64,000 nucleotides of DNA from Cohnella nanjingensis (GCF_014212125.1 NZ_JACJVP010000025.1:1-64000), one strand, 5' to 3'. Shown: positions 52,747-61,753, numbered from the stretch's first letter. Program-made: numbers and translations. The notes: generated from the letters alone by a model not told the origin.

Positions 52747-53564
52747 GAAAGGCGGCGATGGTCGAAGGCAGGAGAAAGGCAGCGATGCCCTTAGGCATGA
52801 GGACTGTAGCGATGCCCGGGGGCATGAGGACTGCAGCGATCGCCTGCTGCGCCGCGCTGATGCTGATCATGACCGGCTGCGGCGCCTTCTACCAGCCGAT
52901 CGAGAAGGACACGGTCATGGTGCGCAAGATCAACAAGCAGCAGCCGAATCCGCCCGCCGCGTACGAAGGCATCCTGTCGGCTGAGGCGGTCAAGACGCTG
53001 AGCGTCAGTGCGATGGCGAAGTATCTGGACCTCCACGCGAAGAAGGAGGAGCTCTCGTTCGAGGTGCTGTCCGTCGACGCGCCGTCCATCAATCAAGCGC
53101 TGGCGAATCTGAACGGGCTGCAGGGCGACGCGAGAACGAAGATGAGCGGCGGGCCGGAGGCGGAACCGCTCATGAAGAGCCCCGTGTACTTCGTTACCAT
53201 CAGCTACAAGGACCATGTCGCAGAGCGGATCACGGCGATTCTGCAGGCGGAGACGGGCGAAGTGCTCGGGATCGCCGTGAACGACTACCGGGCGAGCGTC
53301 GTTCAGGAGCCGTCCAAGCCGAGCAAGACGCAGATCAAGCAGATCGCGGACGATTATCTGCGGCAGATCGGGCATGACGTATCCAATCTCGAGATGGATG
53401 ACGTTTACGCCTCCTACGGGATGATCTCCGCATTCTACTATCGGGCCAAGGGGAGCAAAAGGATCGTGGTCAACCTGCTCGTGGATATGCGGTCGCAGAA
53501 GGTCATCAGCTACATGAAGGACGAGATGGTGGGCCTGCAATTCTATAATCCGTACATGAAGTAA
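52743..53564 (+). CDS. Lipoprotein of the two-component operon
   Basis: A 273-residue lipoprotein, translationally coupled to the kinase (ATGA). The N-terminus is odd: three or four imperfect repeats like 'MRKAAMVEGRRKAAMPLGMR' precede the signal peptide 'AIACCAALMLIMTGC'. A later ATG (about 52824), preceded by GGGGGC, may be the true start. The mature region has two similar beta-rich segments ('VYFVTISYKDHVAERITAIL', 'AFYYRAKGSKRIVVNLLVDM') that resemble PepSY-like folds. It probably modulates the kinase from outside. Function inferred from context only. Confidence 0.75.
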   Translation: MRKAAMVEGRRKAAMPLGMRTVAMPGGMRTAAIACCAALMLIMTGCGAFYQPIEKDTVMVRKINKQQPNPPAAYEGILSAEAVKTLSVSAMAKYLDLHAKKEELSFEVLSVDAPSINQALANLNGLQGDARTKMSGGPEAEPLMKSPVYFVTISYKDHVAERITAILQAETGEVLGIAVNDYRASVVQEPSKPSKTQIKQIADDYLRQIGHDVSNLEMDDVYASYGMISAFYYRAKGSKRIVVNLLVDMRSQKVISYMKDEMVGLQFYNPYMK

Positions 53565-53585
53565 TAAAGACGCGAAAGACGCGGA

Positions 53586-54086
53586 CGCGCTCCGCAACGA
53601 TCCGGCGCGTTCGGCGTCCATGCGGCGAAGTGCCTCGATGAGGGAGTCCTAGACTCCCTCTTTGGCGTTAATGCGGTGAAGTGCCTCAAAGAGGGAGTCC
53701 TGGACTCCCTCTTTGGCGTCCATGCGGCGAAAACGCGCAATGTGATGTACTGGGTACATCACATTCGCCCTGCTTCGGCGATGTCGCGCCATGTGACGTA
53801 CTGGGTACGTCTCTTTAGCCCTGCTGCGGCGATGTCACGCCATGTGACGTACTGGACACGTCTCTTTTGGCCCTCCTGCGGCGATGTCGCGCCATGTGAC
53901 GTACTGGGTACGTCTCTTTGGCCCCGACGCGGCGGTGTCACGCCATGTATCGTACTGGGTACGTCTCTTTGGCCCTCCTGTGTCGATGTCGCGCCATGTG
54001 TCGTACTGGATACGTCTCTTTGGCCCTGCTTCGGCGATGTCGCGCCATGTATCGTACGGGGTACGTCTCTTTGGCCCTGACGCGGC
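53586..54086. repeat. Array 4/5: ~10 tandem 51-bp units with changing hairpins
   Basis: Two units carry the hairpin GAGGGAGTCC-(T/-)-GGACTCCCTC. The next carries GTGATGTAC-TGG-GTACATCAC, and the following six carry GACGTAC-TGG-GTACGTC or diverged forms. Unit length is 51 bp (two are 52) and each begins GCGGCGA or close to it. The array lies downstream of the lipoprotein gene. Repetitive ORFs in all frames over it are artefacts of the period. Confidence 0.9.
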
Positions 54087-54222
54087 GAAAAAGCTCGCTG
54101 TCTCCTCTTCCACTTCCTCTTTTTCCACTTCCACTCCGCTTCCTCTTCTACTTTCACTTCCACTCCCCCTGCGTCTCTCACCCCCCCCACTTCTCCTCAG
54201 CCTTCCGCCCCTTCGCTCCCCC
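54087..54222 (+). other. Pyrimidine-rich tract
   Basis: After the array, the plus strand is almost all C and T for about 120 bases (CTCTTCCACTTCCTCTTTTT and similar, CACCCCCCCCACTTCTCCTC), with mirror-like CTTCCACTTCC repeats. It leads into the promoter region of the VanY-like gene. No gene is visible. Confidence 0.7.
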
Positions 54223-54238
54223 ACCTTTTACAACTTCG

Positions 54239-54267
54239 TTACAACTCGATCGTACTTCCTATATATC
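54239..54267 (+). promoter_or_regulatory. Candidate promoter of the cell-wall operon
   Basis: TTACAA and TATATC are separated by 17 bp, about 55 bp before the VanY-like start. Confidence 0.35.
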
Positions 54268-54320
54268 CTTATCCTACACTTGAATCTATCAATACGATTC
54301 GAAGATAAGGAGTCCTTGCC

Positions 54321-55082
54321 TTGCCAACACGCATTCGCGCTCTCATCGGCCTCATGGCCCTCTCTCTTAGTCTAACCGCCTGTACTCATCTGCTAGAGAC
54401 CCGTGCGGCCGCGAACGTGCCGTCGCCCTCTTCTTCCGGTCAAGCGATCCCTATCACCCCGTCCACGCCGCCCATCTCGTCGGATGACCCTGCGTCAGAC
54501 CCATCCATTCAAATCCTCGTGAACAAGCAGAAGAGCCTCGACGCCGACTACGCCCCCGAAGATCTCGTGCGGGTCGACGTTCCGACCGTGCTGAAGAGCG
54601 AGGAAGTTAATCAGCTGCGTAAGGAAGCGGCCGACGCGCTCAAGGCGCTGTTCGCCGGAGCGGAGACCGCCGGTTTCAAGCTGTACGCCCGCTCGGGGTA
54701 CCGGTCGTACAAGACGCAGACCGCGCTCTTCGCGGGCTACGTGAAAAACCACGGCGAGAAGGAAGCGAACCGCTTTAGCGCCAGGGCGGGACAGAGCGAG
54801 CATCAGACCGGCCTGGCCATGGATATCACGAGCGACAGCGTCTCGCTCCAGCTATCCGAAGACTTCGGGGATACCGAAGAAGGCCAATGGGTGCGCGAGC
54901 ACGCCCCAGAGTACGGATTCATCGTTCGCTATCCGAAGGGTAAAGAAGACATCACGGGATACATGTACGAGCCCTGGCACTTGCGCTACCTCGGCACGAA
55001 GTTGGCGGCCGACGTCGCGCGGAGCGGCCTGACCTATGACGAATACGCCGCCAAGGCCGCGGACGGAGGGAATCCGTCATGA
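54321..55082 (+). CDS. VanY-type D-alanyl-D-alanine carboxypeptidase lipoprotein
   Basis: A 253-residue exported zinc peptidase. The start is TTG 54321, eight bases after AAGGAG. The lipobox is SLTAC, followed by a Ser/Pro linker and a VanY/peptidase M15 domain with 'YARSGYRSYKTQ', zinc ligands in 'SEHQTGLAMDI' and 'PWHLRYLG'. It trims the terminal D-Ala from peptidoglycan stem peptides. Its stop overlaps the next ATG, starting a three-gene wall operon. Confidence 0.93.
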   Translation: MPTRIRALIGLMALSLSLTACTHLLETRAAANVPSPSSSGQAIPITPSTPPISSDDPASDPSIQILVNKQKSLDADYAPEDLVRVDVPTVLKSEEVNQLRKEAADALKALFAGAETAGFKLYARSGYRSYKTQTALFAGYVKNHGEKEANRFSARAGQSEHQTGLAMDITSDSVSLQLSEDFGDTEEGQWVREHAPEYGFIVRYPKGKEDITGYMYEPWHLRYLGTKLAADVARSGLTYDEYAAKAADGGNPS

Positions 55083-56305
55083 GCGCACGTAGAAGAAGCC
55101 GAAAAGGCCGGCGCGTCGCCATCGTTCTATTTCTGGCGGCCGTCTGCGCCGGATGGGCCGTATTCGCCTGGAACGAGGGCTTAGGAGACGCCTCCCCCGA
55201 CGCGAAGCATCCGCTCGCGCCGCCGCCTTCCTCCTCCTCGGCTGGCGAGGGCTACACGGAGATCACGTTGGCGGCCGCGGGCGACATCATGTTCCACGAC
55301 ACCGAATTGAAGAGCGGCTACGACAAGACGACCAAGCGTTACGACTTCCGTTCGTTCTTCGCCGACGTGAAGCCGATCCTGAGCGCGGCGGACGTCGCGA
55401 TCGCCAACTTCGAGACGACGACGGGCGGCCTGGATGCGATGCCGTACATGGGCTATCCGCGCTTCAACTCGCCCGACGAGACGATCGACGCGGTCCGCGA
55501 CGCCGGGTTCGACGTGCTGACGACCGCGAACAATCATGCCCTGGACACCGGGAGCCAAGGGATCGTCCGCACGCTGGAGCAGATTCACAAGCGCGGCATC
55601 GACACGGTCGGTACCTACGCCAAGCGGCCGGATACGCGCGTGTTGATGAAGGACGTTCAAGGCATCAAGCTCGCCTTCCTCTCCTACACCGAGAGCACGA
55701 ACGGCCTGGAGAACGCCCTGACGCCGGAGGAGCTCGATACGATGATCAACGTAGTCGACGAGCGCAAGATCAAGGAAGATATCGCTTACGCCAAAGCCCA
55801 GAAGGCGGACCTCATCATCGCCGTCATGCACTGGGGCAACGAATACGAGCGGGAACCTGCCGCCAAGCAGCAGAATCTCGCCAAGCAGCTCGTCGGCGAA
55901 GGCGTCGATCTCATCCTCGGCAGCCATCCGCACGTCATTCAGAAGTCCGAGCGCCTGTCGGCGGGCGGCCGTGAAGGCTTCGTCATTTACTCCATGGGGA
56001 ACTTCATCTCCAATCAGCGTCTCGAGACGCTGGACAACGCGTATACCGAAGACGGCATCATCCTGAGCTTCCGCATCCGGAAAAACAAAGCCACGAACGA
56101 AACGTCCATCCGGAATGTCGACTACGTGCCGACTTGGGTGTACAGAGACAAGGAGCAAGGCCGAAGCACTTATACGTACAAGATTCTGCCGATCATGGAC
56201 TTCATCGAGGACGGCGAGCTCTCCGCGGCCTTTAAGCAACGGATGCAGCGGTCTTACCAGGATACGATGGCGCAAATGGATGGGAGTTCCCGCGATGAAC
56301 AATAA
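55079..56305 (+). CDS. CapA-family (PGA synthesis type) metallophosphatase-fold protein
   Basis: A 408-residue protein with one N-terminal membrane anchor ('VAIVLFLAAVCAGWAVFAW'), a short Pro/Ser linker, and the CapA fold: 'AAAGDIMFHD', 'VAIANFETT', 'TANNHALDTG', 'VMHWGNEYE', 'GSHPHVIQ'. In Bacillus the CapA/PgsA subunit takes part in poly-gamma-glutamate synthesis or anchoring, but no capB/capC partners occur here. A wall-remodelling role with its neighbours is more likely. It overlaps both flanking genes. Confidence 0.9.
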   Translation: MSARRRSRKGRRVAIVLFLAAVCAGWAVFAWNEGLGDASPDAKHPLAPPPSSSSAGEGYTEITLAAAGDIMFHDTELKSGYDKTTKRYDFRSFFADVKPILSAADVAIANFETTTGGLDAMPYMGYPRFNSPDETIDAVRDAGFDVLTTANNHALDTGSQGIVRTLEQIHKRGIDTVGTYAKRPDTRVLMKDVQGIKLAFLSYTESTNGLENALTPEELDTMINVVDERKIKEDIAYAKAQKADLIIAVMHWGNEYEREPAAKQQNLAKQLVGEGVDLILGSHPHVIQKSERLSAGGREGFVIYSMGNFISNQRLETLDNAYTEDGIILSFRIRKNKATNETSIRNVDYVPTWVYRDKEQGRSTYTYKILPIMDFIEDGELSAAFKQRMQRSYQDTMAQMDGSSRDEQ

Positions 56306-57071
56306 ATGGCCCCAAGCCCCCACGTACCGCTCCCGTCCCCGAATCCGTTCCCGCCGTCTCCTCTTCCTCCTCGGGGCGGTCGCGCTCGTCGCGTTGATCT
56401 GGTCCTTCTCCAACCGCGCGCTGCCGACCTCGTCGGGCAGCGAGTCCCGGGCCTTGCTGCCGGGGGTCTCGGCGGGTCAGCCTGACGGTTCGGCCGCACC
56501 GCCCGCCGGAACTGGCCGTTACAAGATCGTCGTCGACGCCGGCCACGGCGGCTTCGATCCCGGCGCGGACGGAGCCAGCGGCGACGAAGAGAAGGACTTC
56601 ACCTTGTCCTTGGCGACAAAGGTAGCCGACCTGCTCCGCCAGGAGCCGGACATGTTCGAGGTCCACATGACCCGCACGGACGACACGTACATCGAGTTGG
56701 AAAACCGCTCGGGGATGGCCAACGCGATGGGGGCGGATGCCTTCATCTCCATTCACGGCAATACGTTCGTCGAAGACCCGAAGGTGTCCGGGACGGAGAG
56801 CTACTATTACGACAGCGGGAGCCAAGCGCTGGCCCAAGCCATCCACGGGCCCCTGCTGGAGGCGCTCGGCTTCCGCGACCGAGGCGTCAAGAAGGAAGGC
56901 TGGAAGGTGCTCACGACCAGCCAAGTGCCTGCGACCCTGCTGGAGATCGGCTTCCTGACGAATCCGGCCGAGGAGGCGAAGCTGCTGGAGCCGGAGACGC
57001 AGGATCGCGCCGCCCAGGCCATCGTGAACGGGTTAAAGCAGTATCTCCAAAAGGCCGACGTGCAGCAATAG
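56295..57071 (+). CDS. N-acetylmuramoyl-L-alanine amidase (Amidase_3), membrane-anchored
   Basis: A 258-residue zinc amidase. The ATG at 56295 follows GGGAG and overlaps the CapA stop; the frame is open further upstream only as a shadow. An N-terminal Arg-rich stretch and membrane helix ('LLFLLGAVALVALIW') precede Amidase_3, with 'VVDAGHGGFDPG', 'SIHGNTF' and 'TLLEIGFLTN'. It cleaves the amide between MurNAc and L-Ala. Immediately after its TAG stop the same frame continues into a readable SLH-domain remnant. Confidence 0.93.
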   Translation: MNNKWPQAPTYRSRPRIRSRRLLFLLGAVALVALIWSFSNRALPTSSGSESRALLPGVSAGQPDGSAAPPAGTGRYKIVVDAGHGGFDPGADGASGDEEKDFTLSLATKVADLLRQEPDMFEVHMTRTDDTYIELENRSGMANAMGADAFISIHGNTFVEDPKVSGTESYYYDSGSQALAQAIHGPLLEALGFRDRGVKKEGWKVLTTSQVPATLLEIGFLTNPAEEAKLLEPETQDRAAQAIVNGLKQYLQKADVQQ

Positions 57072-57242
57072 TTCCGAAGCTCAGGCCCCAAGATCCAGGC
57101 TTGGGCCAAAGGCGCGGTAGCCGCGGGCCACGCGGACGGCATCGTGAAAGGTCGGGAAGGCAACAAGTTCGACCCGAACGCCACGGCGACGAGTGCCGAG
57201 GCGGTCGTCATGAACATGCTCCAATCCTTAAATAAGGGGATG
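57072..57242 (+). pseudogene. SLH-domain remnant in frame after the amidase stop
   Basis: Read directly on from the amidase TAG, the frame gives 'FRSSGPKIQAWAKGAVAAGH' then ADGIVKGREGNKFDPNATAT and SAEAVVMNMLQS. This is almost identical to the last SLH repeat of the protein encoded at 57473-60526 ('IVKGREGNKFDPTATATRAE'). It is either the last piece of a second SLH gene or a fossil C-terminal domain of the amidase. One residue (I between V and M) is missing relative to the intact copy. Confidence 0.8.
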
Positions 57243-57309
57243 TTCACCGGTCCATCGCGCGACTTTCGCCCCCTTCTATTAAGACTATTTTTTACTATCT
57301 CGACGATTT

Positions 57310-57337
57310 ACCCCCCCATTCGGGGGATTTTTTTTGA
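57310..57337 (+). terminator. Terminator of the cell-wall operon
   Basis: ACCCCCC-ATT-CGGGGG followed by ATTTTTTTT. Strong and short. Confidence 0.85.
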
Positions 57338-57472
57338 CTTTTCATAGGTTTAAAGTAGGGGGATGTAGAACGGAATTTGTCGCCTGATGTCGCGTTTGCC
57401 GGATGTCGACGAACGGAAACGAAGGACGTTCTGTAAGATTCATATTTTAATAAAAGGAGACATAGGACAACC

Positions 57473-60400
57473 ATGTGGAAACGATGGAAAATCGCATGCA
57501 GCTTGTTGCTGACCTTGTTGCTCGCGCTCAATATGGCGCAGCTCGCGGCGGCCGAGCCCACCCCGGGCGGGAACTCGGTGGCGGGTCATTTGATTGCATT
57601 CGAAGAGGGTTTCAACGATCTGGATGACGGGTGCAGCAAGCCCATTCCCCTGCCTGAAGATTTCAATTTTTTATTTTTCGGAAAAAAACAAACGGAGTTC
57701 AAGGTATCTTCGAACGGTCTTCTCTATTTGGGAGCCGGAATGGCAAACGATTATTCTTGCTTGATGTATAAGAATGGAAATGGCGATTATTATAACAGAG
57801 CCTTTTCCGACCTTGCCGACGTCTCGGACTTCGCCAACCCGAACATTGTCGCTCCCTTTTGGGACGACTTGGAATTAACCGAATCCTCCTTTGTCTACTA
57901 TCAGGTAGTCGGCGAGAAGCCGAACCGGAGATTGATCGTTCAATGGACAGATATCAAGCCGCTCGGGGCTGACGCCCTCTTGGGCACGTTCCAAGCGATT
58001 CTGCAGGAAGGCACGAATCAAATCCAGTTCCAGTACCCGAATCTTGCAGACGGCGAGCTTGCTTCCGGCAGCGAAGCGACGATCGGCATCATGAGCTCGA
58101 ACATCGGCTTCACCCAGTATGGCTACAATGAGGTCAAATTAAGTGCCGGCAAAGCGATCCGCTTTACCCCGAAAGACGCAAATAACGACTATGCATTAGA
58201 CGATACGGTTCCGTTGGACAACGTACTCGTGATCCCTTCGGAGGAGGGGCCCCAAAAACCCGGCGGACTTCTTGCGACACCGGATTCCTACAAGAGCCTA
58301 ACCTTAAGTTGGGCTGCATCCCCCGATGCGAATTACTATAAGGTCATGCTAAAGCCCCGCAATGAAAACTCGGGCTGGGACAGCATTCGAATTACGAAAG
58401 GTGAAGAAGACGCAGACGTTCCGACTTCCATTCAGCTGACCATGGATGACCTGGATTACGGAGCGACCTATGATTGGAAGGTCGTAGCCTTCAATGAATT
58501 GGGATACACCTCTTCCGAAATCGGGCAGTTCACCACCGCCCCAGGGCCGGCTTGGCTAAGCCGACTGGACTTGACGGGAGCGCAGCTGCACCACGCGTTC
58601 GACCCGAAATTGACGGAATTGGAAGGCGTTTCCGACCTGAACGCTGACTCCTTTTCCATTTCCTTGACGCCCGCTTATCCGGATGCTCAGGTGTCTATCG
58701 AACGATGGAACGAAGAGGATGAAAACTTCGAGACAGTTCATACGGACAAACCGATTTCGCTGGTCGATGGCTTCAATGCTTTTAGGATTGTCGTCCAACT
58801 GGAATCCGATGACGAAGAATCTTACTACCAGGAATATAGACTTCGCATCTTGAAGCCCACATTGGATGAGGAGCCGCGGCTCGGGAACCTGCATGTCAGC
58901 CTGGGAACGCTGACGCCCGTCTTTCATCCAAATCAGGACACCTATTACGCCAACTTGGATTTCTCGGAGCACGATATCGAAATCAAGTCGGTCGCGGCGA
59001 ATGTGTATCAGACAATCAGCGTGACAGGTGCAACGTATGACGAGCAAACGCAGTCGTATTGGGCGCGAGATCTGCCCGTCGGCCGTACGGAAGTCACGTT
59101 GAATGTCCGGTCCAAAGACCAAGATCACAATTCTTCCTACACGATCTACGTGAACCGCGGGCCCGTGAGCACCGATGCCGATCTGTCCGGCTTGACGCTG
59201 TCTCAAGGGTCCTTAAGCCCGTCCTTTGCCGTGGGAACTCATGACTACACCTCGACAGTGGACTACGACGTCGCTCGCTTGACCGTTACGCCGACGGCGG
59301 CGAACGGCTATGCAACCATCGCGGTCAACGGCCAGCGCGTGGGCAACAGTCAGGCCGGCCAGGAGATCGCTCTCCATGTAGGTACTAACGAGATTACGAT
59401 CGTCGTGACGGCGCAGGATGGCCAGACGACGCAAACCTACAATGTGCTCGTCAATCGTAAAAATCAGGAGTCTCAGCCGGGTGGCGGCGATACCGGCGGC
59501 GGAGATAAACCAGGCGGTGGCGGTAACGGCGGCGGCTCGGATAAAACCTCGCCCAAGCCGGTCTCGACCACCGACGGCAAGCTGACCCTGGCAGCGGGTG
59601 CCGCAGGCGACACGCGCCTATCCGATGAGATCGTCGTCTCCATCCCGGAGGGCGCGACAGGACAAGAACTGAAGCTCACCGTCCAAAAGCTGCAGGACGC
59701 CTCGAATCTGCTGAATCACGGCGAGGTACTGGCAAGTCCGGTATTCGAGCTGCTCAAGAACTTTACGGAAAACTTCAAGAAGCCGGTAACGTTGACCTTC
59801 AAATTCGACGCTTCCAAAATTCAAAAGGGTCAACATGCGGCGATCTTCTACTACGACGAATCGAAACAAGTGTGGGTCGAAGTCGGCGGTCAAGTTAGCG
59901 GCAGCACGATTACGGCGCAAGTCGACCATTTCACCAAGTTCGCCGTCCTGGCGACAGGACAAGCATCGGAAGCCGGCACGGACGAGCCTTCCTACGCCGA
60001 CATTGCCGGACATTGGGCGCAGGAGCAGATTAAGCAAGCGGTGAAGAACGGGATCGTCAAAGGCTATACGGACGGAACGTTCAAACCGAATGCGACGATC
60101 ACCCGCGCCGAATTCGCCGTCATGCTGGCGAATGCCTTGAAGCTGGACGGAGAAGACACCTCGCTGTCGAGCTTCAAGGATGAGTCGAAGATCGCCGCAT
60201 GGGCGAAGACAGCCGTCGCCCGGTCCGTGAAAGCCGGGATCATCACCGGCTACGACGACAAGAGCTTCCGGCCGGCGGCGAACATCTCTCGTGCCGAACT
60301 GGCGGTCATGATCGCCAGAGCCAACGGATCGGCCGGCACGTCTGCAACCGAAACAAGCTTCGCGGACGACGCCAAGATTCCGGCATGGGCCAAGGGCGCG

Positions 60401-60526
60401 GTAGCCGCGGTTCATGCGGCCGGCATCGTGAAGGGTCGGGAAGGGAATAAGTTTGACCCGACTGCCACGGCGACAAGAGCGGAAGCGGTCGTGATGATCA
60501 TGAACATGCTGCAATCGAAGAAATAA
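57473..60526 (+). CDS. Large SLH-domain cell-surface protein
   Basis: A 1017-residue exported protein. The signal peptide ends near 'NMAQLAAAEP'. A roughly 200-residue beta domain follows, then a fibronectin-III domain (about 260-360) and three cadherin-like beta-sandwich repeats (about 365-665; 'LSQGSLSPSFAVGTHDYT' is typical). Then come a Gly-rich linker ('GGGDTGGGDKPGGGGNGGG'), a ZU5-like domain and three C-terminal SLH repeats ('GHWAQEQIKQAVKNGIVKGY' and relatives). SLH domains bind pyruvylated secondary wall polymer. AAAGGAG lies 14 bases upstream. Base composition is lower in GC than the neighbouring wall operon. Confidence 0.93.
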   Translation: MWKRWKIACSLLLTLLLALNMAQLAAAEPTPGGNSVAGHLIAFEEGFNDLDDGCSKPIPLPEDFNFLFFGKKQTEFKVSSNGLLYLGAGMANDYSCLMYKNGNGDYYNRAFSDLADVSDFANPNIVAPFWDDLELTESSFVYYQVVGEKPNRRLIVQWTDIKPLGADALLGTFQAILQEGTNQIQFQYPNLADGELASGSEATIGIMSSNIGFTQYGYNEVKLSAGKAIRFTPKDANNDYALDDTVPLDNVLVIPSEEGPQKPGGLLATPDSYKSLTLSWAASPDANYYKVMLKPRNENSGWDSIRITKGEEDADVPTSIQLTMDDLDYGATYDWKVVAFNELGYTSSEIGQFTTAPGPAWLSRLDLTGAQLHHAFDPKLTELEGVSDLNADSFSISLTPAYPDAQVSIERWNEEDENFETVHTDKPISLVDGFNAFRIVVQLESDDEESYYQEYRLRILKPTLDEEPRLGNLHVSLGTLTPVFHPNQDTYYANLDFSEHDIEIKSVAANVYQTISVTGATYDEQTQSYWARDLPVGRTEVTLNVRSKDQDHNSSYTIYVNRGPVSTDADLSGLTLSQGSLSPSFAVGTHDYTSTVDYDVARLTVTPTAANGYATIAVNGQRVGNSQAGQEIALHVGTNEITIVVTAQDGQTTQTYNVLVNRKNQESQPGGGDTGGGDKPGGGGNGGGSDKTSPKPVSTTDGKLTLAAGAAGDTRLSDEIVVSIPEGATGQELKLTVQKLQDASNLLNHGEVLASPVFELLKNFTENFKKPVTLTFKFDASKIQKGQHAAIFYYDESKQVWVEVGGQVSGSTITAQVDHFTKFAVLATGQASEAGTDEPSYADIAGHWAQEQIKQAVKNGIVKGYTDGTFKPNATITRAEFAVMLANALKLDGEDTSLSSFKDESKIAAWAKTAVARSVKAGIITGYDDKSFRPAANISRAELAVMIARANGSAGTSATETSFADDAKIPAWAKGAVAAVHAAGIVKGREGNKFDPTATATRAEAVVMIMNMLQSKK

Positions 60527-60566
60527 GCGATTAGGCGGCAGGCGGTCTTCGGTCCGCCAAACAAAG

Positions 60567-60605
60567 GGGCGGCGCCAGGGAGTTCATCCCTGCGCCGCCC
60601 TTTTT
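60567..60605 (+). terminator. Terminator of the SLH protein gene
   Basis: GGGCGGCGC-CA-GGG / CCC-T-GCGCCGCCC followed by TTTTT. Confidence 0.88.
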
Positions 60606-60617
60606 CATGCGCAAATA

Positions 60618-60668
60618 AAGAGGCCGTCTCGCCGATCCGTCGTGCAACCTTGGCGAGACAGCCCCTTC
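60618..60668 (-). terminator. Terminator downstream of the DinB pseudogene
   Basis: GGGGCTGTCTCGCC pairs with GGCGAGACGGCCTC around a long loop, ending TTTATTT on the minus strand. Confidence 0.6.
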
Positions 60669-60796
60669 GTGGCGTGGAGTTGCGCCGGACCGTCGAGCTG
60701 CGCTGCCGCTTTATGTACGTTCTCGATAGATCCCCATGAGCAGCAGATCCGTCACGTTAAGTCTACAAACTCAAAAAATTTGGTGTCCTATTGCCA

Positions 60797-61263
60797 TTAA
60801 AATAAACCTCTGCGAATCAAGTTCGCGGTGATGGGCGCCTTACCCAGTTCCCGTGACCAAACCGACAATTGGCCTTCATGGTGGATTTCATGGGCAATCA
60901 GATGGCGCATGATTTCACCGTATTTGAAGCTTTCCGGTTCTCCATCCGTGATCGTGGTCAAGACTCTCGACTCCAAATGGCTGTTCCATGAGGAGATGAA
61001 GGATTTCACTTCATCATGGAATCGGTCGGAGAGTGCCTGTACGTTTTGCAAAGCGGCGTATTCCTCAAAAGGATAGTGATACTCCGGTTTCTCTTCCATT
61101 TCGCATATCCAGTTGTACTCGACCGTAACCACATGAAAAAGGGTATACAAAATACCGCCGATCCCGCCCGTGTGTTTTTTCAACACTCTTCCTCGGGGAC
61201 TGCTTGGCACCACGCGAACCAATCACTCCGAACTTGCCAGTTGTACTCGAACAACTTCAGCAT
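60797..61263 (-). pseudogene. DinB-family protein, single frameshift
   Basis: The ATG at 61263 has AAAGGAGGCAGGAGAAG in front and reads 'MLKLFEYNWQVRSDWFAWCQ' then AVPEEEC before a TGA. One base out of frame the protein resumes as 'LKKHTGGIGGILYTLFHVVT' and runs normally to 60797, with the DinB-type metal ligands in 'LFHVV', 'HLIAHEIHHEGQ'. A single missing base in TGTTGAAAAAAC explains both frames. DinB-like proteins are helical-bundle metalloenzymes, often thiol-transferase-like. It may be a true pseudogene or an assembly error at a homopolymer. Confidence 0.85.
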
Positions 61264-61306
61264 CTTCTCCTGCCTCCTTTAACTTAACGAGCTCATCTCG
61301 CTACGC

Positions 61307-61337
61307 TTGACCTTAACATGATGTGATGGAGTAGAAT
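61307..61337 (+). promoter_or_regulatory. MerR-type promoter with 19-bp spacer
   Basis: TTGACC (61307-61312) and TAGAAT (61332-61337) are separated by 19 bp, the elongated spacing that MerR activators untwist. It lies 15 bp before the MerR gene, implying autoregulation and control of the downstream SDR. Confidence 0.6.
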
Positions 61338-61351
61338 TTTGTTACTAGACC

Positions 61352-61753
61352 ATGAAGGGGCGGTTTTTTATTCATATCAGTGAATTGTCCCACAAGACGG
61401 GAGTAAGTCTTCGTTCCCTGCGATATTATGAAGAAAAAGAACTATTGAACCCTGCTCGTTTGGAAAACGGCTATCGGGAATATGGTGAATCCGATATTGA
61501 AAAAGTCAGAATCATCCAACTCTATTTTAGTCTTGGTCTCACGGTTAATGAAATAAACGATTTCTTTCACTGTACGTTTAGTCAGAAAATTCAACGTCAA
61601 TGCTTGCCGATGGCTATAGATGTCGGCGAAAGGAAGCTTGACGAGATCAAAAAACAAATCGAGAGCTTAAGAAAAGCCGAATCTCTCTTGGAAGATAATC
61701 TATCAAGCTGGAGAGAGATCTTGCGCAAAGGAGACGGACAAAATGAACAATAA
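61352..61753 (+). CDS. MerR-family regulator
   Basis: A 133-residue regulator. The winged HTH is 'ISELSHKTGVSLRSLRYYEE', wing 'NPARLENGYREYGESDIEKV', then a long dimerisation helix (about 85-125). It has a single Cys in the C-terminal third ('RQCLPMAIDVG'), so no thiol-pair sensor. The start has no clean Shine-Dalgarno site. It overlaps the SDR gene by 11 bp. The AT-rich composition contrasts with the surroundings. Confidence 0.9.
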   Translation: MKGRFFIHISELSHKTGVSLRSLRYYEEKELLNPARLENGYREYGESDIEKVRIIQLYFSLGLTVNEINDFFHCTFSQKIQRQCLPMAIDVGERKLDEIKKQIESLRKAESLLEDNLSSWREILRKGDGQNEQ

